DNA from: Cohnella luojiensis
Lineage (GTDB): Bacteria > Bacillota > Bacilli > Paenibacillales > Paenibacillaceae
Assembly: GCF_004564235.1 (NCBI RefSeq)
Contig: NZ_SOMN01000012.1
Coordinates: 1 to 64,000 of the forward strand
Reading direction: 5' to 3'
DNA length: 64,000 nt
The notes beneath the pieces were generated by a model. That model was not told where the DNA came from and did not search any database. It worked only from the letters and a program-made list of their open reading frames with translations. Below, piece by piece: positions 16,980 through 25,502 of the stretch. Each line of letters starts with the position of its first letter. Position 1 is the first letter of the stretch. The position numbers and the translations under genes are program-made.

Positions 16980-17780
16980 TTATTTCGCTAACCTCATCAT
17001 CTGAACGACCGGACGGCCGTCTCCTCTCAGCTTGGCCTCACGGCTGCGGAGTTGCGACGAACCGTCCCCGTCCAGGAATATCCCGTTCTTAAGCAAACCG
17101 TTCCCTATTTTCTCCAAGATGGCTTCGCGGAAATCCGCAAGGAACCCCTTCGTCGTACTCACGATTAAATACAAATTTCCATCGGTATCGTACACGACGG
17201 CCGAACGCAGGCAGTAGTCGATTGGCAATGGAGCATGCTCGGCCTCTATCTAATTCAGCCACAGGTCATTTCTGTCGAGACTCATGCTTATGCCGCCTTG
17301 CGCCCAGAAGCGCGAACGATCCGTGACGACGAGCTCGCTCGCCTGTCGAACCACTTGCACGCTTAACCGATCCTGGCTTCCATCCCATACAAGCGTTCCC
17401 CGCGCATATTTGGCATTCGCCATACCGATTCCGTATTGTTCCTGTTCATCGTTCACGGGAACATCATTCACCACGGCAATGCTGAGCAGAGCCATCTGAT
17501 AGAAGAAACCTCCGTTGATGCCATAGAAAGGCGCCGCAGTGACGTTATTGTGCACGGCCTCCAGTTTCACGTTTGAAGGGCGGGTGCGTAAGTAGTGGAG
17601 CTCCATGCCATTGGAGGCAACAGCCGTTGCGTAATCATATTCTTTAGGCATGTTCATCTCATCGTCTCGAGAAGCAACGCCACTATTTCCTGCTAGGAAT
17701 GCAATCGTTATGACGAGTACTCCCAACACTACGACCAACATGCCCGCTATGCCAAGCTTAACTTTCGTTTTTCTCTCCAT
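16980..17780 (-). pseudogene. Phosphodiester glycosidase (NAGPA/DUF2233) gene split by in-frame TAG
   Basis: Two pieces in the same frame make one protein of about 266 residues: 17780-17253 encodes an N-terminal membrane anchor (KLGIAGMLVVVLGVLVITIAFLAG) and the domain start with APFYGINGGFFYQMALLS. An amber TAG stands at 17252-17250, and 17249-16980 encodes the rest, including the signature GIFLDGDGSSQL. No frame change occurs, so this is one nonsense mutation, a sequencing error, or read-through. The family hydrolyses phosphodiester-linked sugars at the cell surface. ATG at 17780. Confidence 0.8.
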
Positions 17781-17914
17781 TCGGGTGCTACCTCTTTACG
17801 ATTCATCTATTAAACTATCATTATATTGAAAAAACGTTAAAAAATCACGGCTAGTCCTTCCGCTTAAAATTTGCTTATAGAGGGTAAGTACGATTAATAG
17901 GGAACAAAAAAGCA

Positions 17915-18255
17915 CATGAGGGAGCCGCTTCCGGAGCGGCTACGGGCGGAGTAGTCGGCGGAGTCACGGGGTTGCTGGCGGGAATAGGATTGCTTGAGAT
18001 CCCGGGCATTGTCCCTATTCTAGCGGCAGGCCCAATCACCGTTGGCGCGGAGCGGGCGGGCTAGTCGGAGCTTTGATCGGACTCGGCATTCCGGAAATCG
18101 AAGTCAAGCAATATGACAGCTACATCAATGACGGGCGCATCCTTGTCTTAGTCGACTCCGACTCCGATCGCAAAGATTCCGTTTGCTGTTTCATGAGCTA
18201 TCGTTTACGTCTCCGTCATATTTGGCTAGATGTCGGTCGCCTCCAAATAAAATGA
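17915..18255 (+). pseudogene. Relic of a glycine-zipper general stress protein (YflT/GsiB-like)
   Basis: The translated frame from 17921 reads GAASGAATGGVVGGVTGLLA, then GIGLLEIPGIVPILAAGPIT, and stops at a TAG around 18061. The neighbouring frame continues with LIGLGIPEIEVKQYDSYIND and GRILVLVD up to about 18160. This is the glycine-zipper half of Bacillales general stress proteins of the YflT type, with the N-terminal half missing and an internal deletion/frameshift near 18060. The gene is dead. The rest of 17781-18270 holds nothing recognisable. Confidence 0.65.
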
Positions 18256-18274
18256 GAATCTTTTCGAATATACG

Positions 18275-18304
18275 TTGACAGGAATATTCCTGTTAAAGTA
18301 TATT
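18275..18304 (+). promoter_or_regulatory. Promoter with palindromic operator before the SRPBCC gene
   Basis: TTGACA (18275-18280) and TATATT (18299-18304) are 18 bp apart. The perfect 16-bp palindrome ACAGGAATATTCCTGT (18278-18293) starts in the -35 box and fills most of the spacer, the classic position for a repressor site. SRPBCC genes of this type are often paired with ArsR-family repressors, but none is next to this one. Confidence 0.7.
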
Positions 18305-18355
18305 AAACACATGAAATGATCAAGAATGGATTCTTATCGAGGAGGAATTATTATA

Positions 18356-18877
18356 ATGACAACCCCGAACGCCGCAAACCAAATTATTTCGAGGGTAGAA
18401 GAACGGGATCTTTACCTAGAGCGAATTTTCAATGCCCCTCGCGAGCTTGTATTCAAGGCATTCTCGCAAGCTGAACATCTAAAGCGATGGTGGGGTCCGA
18501 AGGGCTGGACGTTACCTGTCTGTAACATCGATTTCCGCCCGGGCGGGGAATGGCATTACTGCATGAAATGCGAAGATGAGAAACAGGAATATTTCGGCTA
18601 CGAGTCTTGGGGCAAAGCCGAGTACAAGGAAATCTTGGAGCCCGAGCGGATCGTCTATGTCGATTCGTTCTCCGATGCGGAAGGCAATATCAATGAAGGA
18701 ATGCCGCAGACGATCGTAACCATGACTTTCTTCGAAATGGACGGCAAAACAAAGCTGCTTAACCATGGTCGGTACGCATCCGCCGAAGCTCTCAAGACCG
18801 TACTGGATATGGGTATGCTTCAAGGGATTACCGAGACTTTCAACAATCTGGACGTGCTGCTGGAAGAGATCAAGTAA
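18356..18877 (+). CDS. SRPBCC/AHSA1-like (START fold) protein
   Basis: 173 residues. Hallmarks are LERIFNAPRELVFKAFSQAE and HLKRWWGPKGWTLP, then FRPGGEWHYCM and a final helix MGMLQGITETFNNLDVLLEE. The fold makes a hydrophobic cavity for a small ligand; no enzymatic role can be assigned. The ATG at 18356 follows AGGAGGAATTATTATA. Controlled by the palindrome-containing promoter upstream and closed by the terminator at 18903-18940. Confidence 0.85.
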   Translation: MTTPNAANQIISRVEERDLYLERIFNAPRELVFKAFSQAEHLKRWWGPKGWTLPVCNIDFRPGGEWHYCMKCEDEKQEYFGYESWGKAEYKEILEPERIVYVDSFSDAEGNINEGMPQTIVTMTFFEMDGKTKLLNHGRYASAEALKTVLDMGMLQGITETFNNLDVLLEEIK

Positions 18878-18902
18878 GTTATCGTTGTCCGTTAACCACC
18901 GT

Positions 18903-18940
18903 AAAAGGCAGAACCGGGAAGGAACCCGGTTCTGCCTTTT
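18903..18940 (+). terminator. Terminator of the SRPBCC gene
   Basis: AAAAGGCAGAACCGGG pairs perfectly with CCCGGTTCTGCCTTTT around a 6-nt loop. Confidence 0.9.
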
Positions 18941-18961
18941 TCAATGCATTCTTATGAAAAA

Positions 18962-18984
18962 GCCGCCAAGCCGAAGCTGGCGGC
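18962..18984 (-). terminator. Terminator of the second NlpC/P60 gene
   Basis: GCCGCCAAGC with GCTGGCGGC, loop CGAA. On the minus strand the stem is followed by TTTTT. Confidence 0.75.
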
Positions 18985-19002
18985 CAATGCGAGAGGATAG
19001 AT

Positions 19003-19509
19003 TTATAAAACCCGTCGACCCGTCACATAATGAGTAGACCAAAAGCCGGTGCTTAGATTGCTAATGGCAAGGCCGTCGACGGAAGGCGTATCGTGGATGA
19101 ATTTCCCGCTCCCCATGTAAATGCCGACATGATTAATAGCTCTGTTATTGCGTCCGATAGTGTCGAAGAACACGAGGTCGCCTTTGCGAAGGTTGCTCTT
19201 GCTAACGTAGTGACCTGCGTATTTCTGATATTTCGTTCCCCACTTCAAATCCACGCCGACTTTGGCGAAAATGAATTCCGTAAAGGAAGAGCAGTCGAAG
19301 ATCAAGCGGGACGGGTTCCGGGTACCGAAATCATAGGTGATACGTCCTTTGTAGCTTAGGGCTAGACTGACGACTCTATCTGCTTTGGACACTGCGGCCG
19401 CTGCCGTCGGAATAAAGGAAGCTTGTCCCACGCTAAAAGCCGACATAAGTATGGTTGCACCTAAAGTGACGGTCATGATTTTACGTACGAACGAAAATTT
19501 GTTTTGCAT
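19003..19509 (-). CDS. Secreted NlpC/P60 cell-wall hydrolase
   Basis: 168 residues. The signal peptide contains MTVTLGATILMSAFSVGQAS; the catalytic Cys lies in IFDCSSF, the first His in NHVGIYMGSGKF and a further His in FIHDTP. One NlpC/P60 domain, no binding modules. The ATG at 19509 follows GGAGGACTATACAA; the longer upstream frame is not needed. It resembles the enzyme at 1052-1528 in length and layout, so the two are paralogues of one small-endopeptidase type. Confidence 0.9.
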   Translation of the reverse strand: MQNKFSFVRKIMTVTLGATILMSAFSVGQASFIPTAAAAVSKADRVVSLALSYKGRITYDFGTRNPSRLIFDCSSFTEFIFAKVGVDLKWGTKYQKYAGHYVSKSNLRKGDLVFFDTIGRNNRAINHVGIYMGSGKFIHDTPSVDGLAISNLSTGFWSTHYVTGRRVL

Positions 19510-19669
19510 TTGTATAGTCCTCCATATCGTTAGGTTGTCTAGGCTGCCTGTAACCAATGTACCAGATCTTCGGCTTCCTAAATTATCCCACGAAGAAACC
19601 AAAAACAGGCCAGAGAAGGATTTCAGTCTCTTTATTAGAAAAAAATGAGAATTCGTTCATAAAATTCAA

Positions 19670-19790
19670 CTAGAAGGGGCTATCCCATAAGCTAATTACA
19701 AATCTTGAGTGACAGTCTTGTTTCAAAAAGGATTTTGAAATTTTAAGAAATGGTTGGGCAGATGGTTAATTCCTGCTCAACCGTTTTGCA
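19670..19790 (+). mobile_element. Possible remnant of an IS end (IS1182-like)
   Basis: GGGGCTATCCCATAAGCTAA at 19677 resembles the terminal repeats of IS1182-type elements. It is followed by a short open frame SDSLVSKRILKF with a stop and a terminator-like hairpin, GGTTGGGCAG (19752-19761) with CTGCTCAACC (19773-19782). No transposase is left. The identification rests on recall of similar ends and is weak. Confidence 0.3.
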
Positions 19791-19844
19791 TTTTTAGTCT
19801 ATTACCGCTTTCTTAAGCAAGTTATGGACAAGCGAAAGCACCGA

Positions 19845-20090
19845 GCTCTAAGCCGCTGTCAGCGGTCTAAATGAGAGGAATCGAAGTCAATCTGTGCTCT
19901 AAGCCGCTGTCAGCGGTCTAAATGAGATAAATCGGAGTCAATCTGTGCTCTAAGCCGCTGTCAGCGGTCTAAATGAGAGAAATCGGAGTCAATCTGTGCT
20001 CTAAGCCGCTGTCAGCGGTCTAAATGAGAGGAATCGAAGTCAATCTGTGCTCTAAGCCGCTGTCAGCGGTCTAAAAGCATGCTTTAGCTT
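19845..20090. repeat. Tandem array D: 5 copies of a 51-bp unit
   Basis: The 13-bp hairpin CCGCTGTCAGCGG recurs at 19853, 19904, 19955, 20006 and 20057, exactly 51 bp apart, inside a unit that also contains TCTAAATGAGAGAAATCGGA. Noncoding. It lies upstream of the second NlpC/P60 gene and downstream of the methyltransferase. Confidence 0.95.
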
Positions 20091-20154
20091 CCTCTTGGCA
20101 ATAATCCAGCTTGTATACGCGCGGGAATTGGGGCCAGGGTTTGTTCGCGGCGCG

Positions 20155-20258
20155 GGGCGGGATAAGCGTTCCTGGCGCGGGTATTTGGTTGATCGGGGGC
20201 ACTTTCGGTGAAATAAGCGTTCCTGGCGCGGGTATTTGGTGGTCGGGGGCACTTTTGG
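20155..20258. repeat. Tandem array C2: 2 copies of the array-C unit
   Basis: AAGCGTTCCTGGCGCGGGTA at 20164 and 20215, 51 bp apart, with the ACTTTCGGTGAAAT segment between. Clearly the same unit family as 15291-15605, about 4.6 kb away. It ends just before the stop codon of the methyltransferase gene. Confidence 0.85.
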
Positions 20259-20265
20259 GCAGCCC

Positions 20266-21816
20266 CTATTCCCCTTCAAGAAGCGCCAGCAGAGCCAATG
20301 CTCCTTCGTGCTCGGGCTCCATGGCTAATACTCTCCTCACGTAACTAACTTCTTCACTCCCAACCTCGTAGGAACAAACCGCCAGGCTGTACAGAACATC
20401 GGAATCAACCTCGGCTGCCTGAAGACTCGGAGAACGTTCAAAGAATATCAACGCATCCGCGAACGAATCCATTTGATACAATAACAGCCCGCACTCTAAA
20501 GCCAAATCATGCTTTTCTTCCATGGAGTAATAGGATTGCCACATCAAGTGAATCCCGCTGCGAATATCATCCATTTCGGCATCGTTGCTTGTTGGGAGGA
20601 GCGCCGAAATGCGCTTAACGCTTTGAAGAAGCCACTCCGCGTCGTAGCCGCCCAATCGCCAGATGGCCAGAATTTGATGCAACTCCATTTGCTCCAGCTG
20701 TCCGTCGAACCATTGTTTCATGCTGAAAAAATCATCCGGTCCAAAGCAGTCCACGAACCGACGATAAGCCAGGCGAGTATGGGCATAGCTTGCCGGGTCT
20801 TGAAGCATAAGAATGCAGCCTACGTTCAAGTTGTTATGATGATGCGCAGTGAAGTAAGACAGGGCGCCTTTCCCCTCGAAAAAGGCTTGAATCGCATGAT
20901 AATTCGCGGTTAAAGAGAAGCTTCCGTGGTGGATTAGCCTTGGCGGCTCCGCGAATTCCCAGTTCTCCAAGCGATGGTCGCCTTTATCGGCCGTTAGCAG
21001 AAGAAACCCTTGCCGCGACAGCGCTCCAAGCCGTTCTAAACAGCTTATCCCAATGGCGGGCAAGAGAATATGGGAATCCTCCAGCTTTCGTAAATATAGC
21101 TCAATCAAGTCGCGGTACGGGTACGATTCCTGTTCGAATTCGGCTGCCCGGCGATAGTGATACTCTAGCGTCACTTTCCCAAGTCGTTCGGATACGCTAA
21201 GATCCGCGGCTTCGTCCGGATACTGGAGAGCGACCTTGCACTCGTAGACCTTGTTTTCTTCCACGTAAATGAGTTCTTGAGGGATGCTGTCGAAAAAATA
21301 ATTCGCGATAACGAGCAGAGGCTGCACTAAGTCTCCCGGTCGAATTCTTTCGCCGGATTGCGTCAAGTTTAGTTCCGTATCCTTAACGGCATCGAATGGG
21401 CTGAAATCCAGAATCCCCTGCTGAACATAAGGGAACAAGCCGGCGTGTCGTTGCCAATAAGCAATATTTTTGACGGCTAAGTCAGTCATGACATAACGAA
21501 AAGGAGGGAGCGGTAGCCCCGAATAATCCCTGAGCTCGCATAGCTCCTTAAGAACCAGAAACGCCAATCGGCCCGAACCCGCTCCAAGCTCGACAATCGT
21601 TACGGCTTCAGCGGTGAAGCCTGCACGTGCTCTATCTTGAAGAAATCCAAAGATCATTTCCGCATAAGCGACGGCCATAATGGGATTACTGGTAATATAC
21701 TGAGGGACTTCTTCACTTTGCCATGCCCTGATTCCCTGCTCCTCATAATAAGAACGCTGAAGCTCCCACAAGGGAGCTTCGCTGAAACGATAGAGTTTTT
21801 GTTCCGTATTTGCCAT
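20266..21816 (-). CDS. MidA/NDUFAF7-like SAM-dependent methyltransferase with C-terminal helical repeats
   Basis: 516 residues. Residues 1-350 look like the SAM-dependent MidA/NDUFAF7 methylase family: ITSNPIMAVAYAEMI, the SAM motif VELGAGSGRLAFLVL, and VIANYFFDSIPQELIYV. The last 150 residues are helical with TPR-like patterning (LECGLLLYQMDSFADALIFFERSP). MidA relatives methylate an arginine of a complex I subunit in mitochondria; the bacterial substrate is unknown. The ATG at 21816 has only a weak ribosome-binding site (GTAGGC). Unusual as a fusion with repeats. Confidence 0.7.
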   Translation of the reverse strand: MANTEQKLYRFSEAPLWELQRSYYEEQGIRAWQSEEVPQYITSNPIMAVAYAEMIFGFLQDRARAGFTAEAVTIVELGAGSGRLAFLVLKELCELRDYSGLPLPPFRYVMTDLAVKNIAYWQRHAGLFPYVQQGILDFSPFDAVKDTELNLTQSGERIRPGDLVQPLLVIANYFFDSIPQELIYVEENKVYECKVALQYPDEAADLSVSERLGKVTLEYHYRRAAEFEQESYPYRDLIELYLRKLEDSHILLPAIGISCLERLGALSRQGFLLLTADKGDHRLENWEFAEPPRLIHHGSFSLTANYHAIQAFFEGKGALSYFTAHHHNNLNVGCILMLQDPASYAHTRLAYRRFVDCFGPDDFFSMKQWFDGQLEQMELHQILAIWRLGGYDAEWLLQSVKRISALLPTSNDAEMDDIRSGIHLMWQSYYSMEEKHDLALECGLLLYQMDSFADALIFFERSPSLQAAEVDSDVLYSLAVCSYEVGSEEVSYVRRVLAMEPEHEGALALLALLEGE

Positions 21817-21868
21817 CTAAATAAGCCTACTTTACTGGAAGAATGATAATCCTTATGGATTAATATCA

Positions 21869-22828
21869 TTAAGAATTCAGGAAAAACTGAATAGTGCGAT
21901 CTCCTGATCCCGGCAGTCCCTCATGTCCGAAGTCCGGATAAATCGCAAGCTGCTTCGGAGCGGTAATCTTGTTGTAAGCCGCGAATTGCGTGGAAGGCGG
22001 GCAAATCGTATCCATGAGGCCGACGAACATCAAGACATCGCCGCGAATCCGGTTCGCGAGGTATTGCAGATCTATGTAGCCGAGCTTCTCGAAAATTTCG
22101 TCCTCGCGTTCGTGCAGCGGGTCGAAATGACGGAAATATGTACGCAGCTCTTGGTAAGCATCCTTTGCTAGGTCCATCTGCCAAGTCCGTTTGTAATCGC
22201 AGAGGAACGGGTATACCGGGGCAAGCTTCTTCACTCTAGGCTCGAGTGCCGCGCAAGCGATCGTAAGTGCGCCGCCCTGCGAACCTCCGGCCGCATAGAC
22301 GCGTTCCGGATCGACTTCGGGCAAACCAAGCGCAATACCGGCCAATTGCGCGGTATCTAAGTAGATATGGCGGAAAAGCAGGTTGTCCGGTTGGTCGTCG
22401 AGTCCGCGGATAATATGGCCATGATGCGTATTTCCCTTCACTCCGCCGACGTCCTCGGAAGTGCCCCCCTGACCGCGACAATCCATTGCAAGCACCGAGA
22501 AACCCAAAGATGCGTAAGCCAGCTTGTCGCTCCAATCACCGGCACTGCCCGTGTAACCATGGAATAATACGACGGCCGGATGAGGTTCGGACACGTTCTT
22601 CGGACGAACGTATTTCGCATGAATGCGAGCCCCGCGAACTCCGGTAAAGTATAGGTCGAAACAATCGGCTTGCGGCGTCTGGAATGAGCTTCGCACCATC
22701 TCGACCTGCGGATCCACCGCGCGCATTTCGGCAATCGCCCGATCCCAGTAAGCATCGAAATCGGCGGGTCGCGGATTAATTCCCTGATACTCTTTCAACT
22801 TCTCTAGAGGCATATCAACTAACGGCAT
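21869..22828 (-). CDS. Acetylxylan esterase / cephalosporin-C deacetylase (CE7 family)
   Basis: 319 residues, alpha/beta hydrolase that removes acetyl groups from xylo-oligosaccharides and other acetylated sugars in the cytosol. The N-terminal MPLVDMPLEKLKEYQGINPR is the family signature, RGQGGTSED follows, the nucleophile Ser sits in GGSQGG (near 181), the Asp in GLMDTICPP and the His in FGHEGL. The ATG at 22828 follows AAAGGAATGTTATTTC. A TTGACT box lies 2-3 bp beyond the IS right end, with TATATC/TATCAT downstream, so its promoter may abut the insertion. Confidence 0.9.
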   Translation of the reverse strand: MPLVDMPLEKLKEYQGINPRPADFDAYWDRAIAEMRAVDPQVEMVRSSFQTPQADCFDLYFTGVRGARIHAKYVRPKNVSEPHPAVVLFHGYTGSAGDWSDKLAYASLGFSVLAMDCRGQGGTSEDVGGVKGNTHHGHIIRGLDDQPDNLLFRHIYLDTAQLAGIALGLPEVDPERVYAAGGSQGGALTIACAALEPRVKKLAPVYPFLCDYKRTWQMDLAKDAYQELRTYFRHFDPLHEREDEIFEKLGYIDLQYLANRIRGDVLMFVGLMDTICPPSTQFAAYNKITAPKQLAIYPDFGHEGLPGSGDRTIQFFLNS

Positions 22829-22896
22829 GAAATAACATTCCTTTCGATTCGAAATAAATAGACTGCGTGTTTTACCTACACTTTATGATATAGATG

Positions 22897-23048
22897 AGCA
22901 GCCGAGCATAGTCAAGTTTGACACTCCACACGGCTAAAGCCGTGGGATTCTTAGCTAGATGGTACGTCCGCAGTCTGTTTCCAGTTTGGACAACTGCTAA
23001 GTTTGAGGCTGTGCCATCAGCCAATCCTAAGACAGTGCGTATAGCATC
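22897..23048 (-). ncRNA. Candidate omega-RNA scaffold and guide of the second tnpB element
   Basis: The 130 bp between the ancestral tnpB stop (23049-23051) and the right end are nearly identical to 503-631 and end in the CACGGC/GCCGTG hairpin. The flanking guide would read AACTTGACTATGC on the minus strand, different from that of the first copy, as expected for two insertion sites. Inferred from known TnpB architecture. Confidence 0.4.
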
Positions 23049-24296
23049 TTAGGCTGACAGACTTTTACCATCTGCCATAGGTTGTCGCACGATATTGATT
23101 GCGCCAACCCGATCACGGTGTGCGTGAAACCCGCATGAACACCTTTATGTTCTGTCAATTGCCTTGTTTCGCTTCGCACAAATGGGGCAAGTTTGTGAGG
23201 TATAGGCAGGATTCACCTCTACTACCCGAATACCTGCTAATGCTGCTTTGTATGCGATAAACATTTGCAATTGATAGAACGACCAGTTGTGCAGGTTTTT
23301 GGCGTTTTTACGACTTGTTCTTGTCGTCTGGCGAATGTTTGTTAATTTCTCGATCTTGATGACCGATACTTGTGCATCAATCGCCATGTTCACAATCTGT
23401 CGGCTGATTTTATGGTTTTGGTCTTTCATGTAGCGGTGTTCCTTGTTTTGTTGCTTGCGGATGGCTGACAGCTTCTTGAGTTTACCCAACTTCCTTCGAC
23501 ACGAACTGTACTTGCGGCGGATGTACTTATTTTGTCTGCCGTTGCCGACAAACTTTGTTTTGCCTGTGGATGTGACAACGACTGCCGGCACTTTCAATCC
23601 AAGATCAATACCCATTGTTGTATCGCCAGTCGTTTGTCCGAATTGTTTTTCAACAGAAATTTGAACGTACCATTTGCCCGATTTCTCCATGAACCTTCAT
23701 GAGTCCAAGTTTTCCGCTTGACAGAATGTTATACTCTCGTTCGGTCAAACGGGATGCGACCCTAAGACGCTGTACTTTCCCATCAATCATGACTGGAAAT
23801 GAGACTACGTTGCCGTTAAACGAATAATTTTGATTGTTCACGTAGTAGGCTCTACGTTTTAATATCGGACGTTTCCCTTGTTTATTCGTCTTCTTATGTA
23901 TGCTTCTTGCATCGCGAATGATTTGATTCCGTACCGCTGAAGGCAACTTCGCTTCAATGTCTTTAGATGTTAGATGGGGGAATATTCCTGCTCTTTCTGC
24001 TTGCATGGTGAGTCGGTTCGTCGCTTCGATATATGCGTTACCATGTTCGCGTAACAATGTGGGATTGTCAGGAAATATTCGAATCTGAACGGTTATGGTT
24101 TGCAACTGATCACCTCCTTCACGGATATTATACCAAACAAATGTTCGTATAAAAAGTCTTCACAATGACTTTGATGTCCGCTGACTCAAGCGATAACAGT
24201 AGAGATGTGTAGGACAATTAAGCTGTCTAAAGACAGCCCTTGTCCTAAGCCGATTCATCCCATGCCTGAAGGCAAGGGCTTTCTCGGCTTGATTCT
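22917..24296 (-). mobile_element. IS200/IS605-type tnpB-only element, full length but decayed
   Basis: Second copy of the element seen at 1-631, minus strand. The right end is at 22917-22919 (GTGTGGAGTGTCAAA read on minus). The left end contains an imperfect hairpin CCCATGCCT/AGGCAAGGG (24259-24278). TTAC stands just outside the left end on the minus strand (24300-24297); it could be the target-adjacent motif, as for IS608. It lies between the SGNH esterase gene (stop 24317) and the CE7 esterase promoter. No tnpA is present, so any movement would need a transposase in trans. Confidence 0.8.
23049..24105 (-). pseudogene. tnpB: tnpB with frameshift and premature stop
   Basis: Starts with TTG at 24105 after GAAGGAGGTGATCAG, with a TATAAT box upstream near 24127. 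The first frame covers the N-terminal domain (MQTITVQIRIF onward, to about LMKVHGEIGQ). The protein then continues in another frame from about 23690 (KSGKWYVQISVEK) with the RuvC Asp in MGIDLGLKVPAVV and the Glu in VIKIEKLTNI. The Tyr codon after AIDRT is TAA here (23147-23145), removing the second zinc pair and the last RuvC residue. Two independent lesions make it nonfunctional, in contrast to copy 1 whose visible end is intact. Confidence 0.85.
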
Positions 24297-24316
24297 GTAA
24301 TATGAAGACACGATGT

Positions 24317-25432
24317 CTAATAATTCAAGAATCTCAAAATGCGAATGTCCGTCCCTTTGCTGCGAATGTCCTTCCTTGCCGTATGACGTATCGTGATCCG
24401 AGCGTTTTCCCGTTCAGGCAGATTTGGAAACATCGCGATAATAGGACGATAGGCCATCAAGCACCATTCGTCGAACAAGTTGACTTCATGGTATTCAACG
24501 CCGTCTAGCGAATATTCGAATATTCCGCTATCGGGACCGTGCAGCAGCAATATTCCCGCTCCCCTTCCGGAAACGGAGAAAGACAGCGACGCGCCGGGCT
24601 CTTCCGCATGCAAATGGACGATCCTATAGCGCCAGTTCATCAATGGTCCCGGTGCATCGCCCTTAACAGAAAAGCCATCCAAAACATCCGCGAACTGTAA
24701 GTCCTTCATGGAAGCAAATTCGTAATTCCCTTCTACTAATGGGGAAGGCAAATCTCCAGCGTCTTCGCCGATATTGCGCTCGGACGTTTCGCCTAATGCA
24801 AGCTCCAGAAATTCCCGCATATAAGATGCATATATCGCATATCCCGCATCGTTAGGGTGAACCCGGTCGTTGGCGAGCTCCTCCCATCTCGTTTGACCTG
24901 ATTCCGCAAGCAAGCGGATCCTTGAGGCGAAGTTGACCGAAGGGATATCGTATCGGGCGGCGACCTCCTCATGGACCGCTATGTTGAAAGGAACGCCTTC
25001 CACGAGATTTTTATCCGCGGCGGTGTAGACGAATACGATATCCGTGCGAGGAGATTCGCTCCTGCACTGACGGACGATTCCTTCCATGCCCCGGATGGAT
25101 TCTTCCCGGTCCTCGCCGTCGTTCACGCTGAATTCTACGAACAGCAGATCGATCTCCCCGTGGGAGAGTACATGTTCACGCAGCCTGTGGGCACCGAACG
25201 TGGAGGTCGTGCCGCCGACTCCCGCATTGATGAATGTTACCCGTTCTTGTGAATACCGTTCCCGTAGGTACTGGCCAATCAAGGCCCGCCAACTGGTCGC
25301 ATCCGGGTCCGACGCTCCGGCTCCTTCCGTGATCGAACCTCCCAGAAAAGCGACGACGATCCGATCTTGCCCGTTGAGCTTATTTTTAAGGCGAGGTAAC
25401 CCTCCCCGGAATTGATTGCTTTGATTAGACAT
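24317..25432 (-). CDS. SGNH/GDSL hydrolase, probable carbohydrate acetylesterase
   Basis: 371 residues, no signal peptide. An SGNH domain (1-215): the Ser nucleophile in FLGGSITEGAG, Gly in GVGGTTS, Asn in EFSVND, and the Asp/His dyad in DRVHPND. A C-terminal beta-rich region (225-371) probably is an accessory sandwich domain. The family often deacetylates plant-polysaccharide fragments. The ATG at 25432 is preceded by a GGGGATA element. It lies downstream of the GH27 gene after a terminator and ends at the IS left end. Confidence 0.82.
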   Translation of the reverse strand: MSNQSNQFRGGLPRLKNKLNGQDRIVVAFLGGSITEGAGASDPDATSWRALIGQYLRERYSQERVTFINAGVGGTTSTFGAHRLREHVLSHGEIDLLFVEFSVNDGEDREESIRGMEGIVRQCRSESPRTDIVFVYTAADKNLVEGVPFNIAVHEEVAARYDIPSVNFASRIRLLAESGQTRWEELANDRVHPNDAGYAIYASYMREFLELALGETSERNIGEDAGDLPSPLVEGNYEFASMKDLQFADVLDGFSVKGDAPGPLMNWRYRIVHLHAEEPGASLSFSVSGRGAGILLLHGPDSGIFEYSLDGVEYHEVNLFDEWCLMAYRPIIAMFPNLPERENARITIRHTARKDIRSKGTDIRILRFLNY

Positions 25433-25468
25433 GATAATATCCCCTTCCGCGTAATTTTGTTGGGAACA

Positions 25469-25494
25469 AACCCTCCCGGCGGAACGGGAGGGTT
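25469..25494 (-). terminator. Terminator after the shorter GH27 gene
   Basis: AACCCTCCCG pairs with CGGGAGGGTT around GCGGAA; the T run on the minus strand is short (TTTGTT), so it may be leaky. Confidence 0.65.
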
Positions 25495-25502
25495 CGATAA
25501 CG

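Noticed and set aside
19510..19680. c-di-AMP (ydaO-type) riboswitch before the NlpC/P60 gene
   Set aside because: Such riboswitches often precede cell-wall hydrolases, but I could not find the conserved pseudoknot segments in this short leader.
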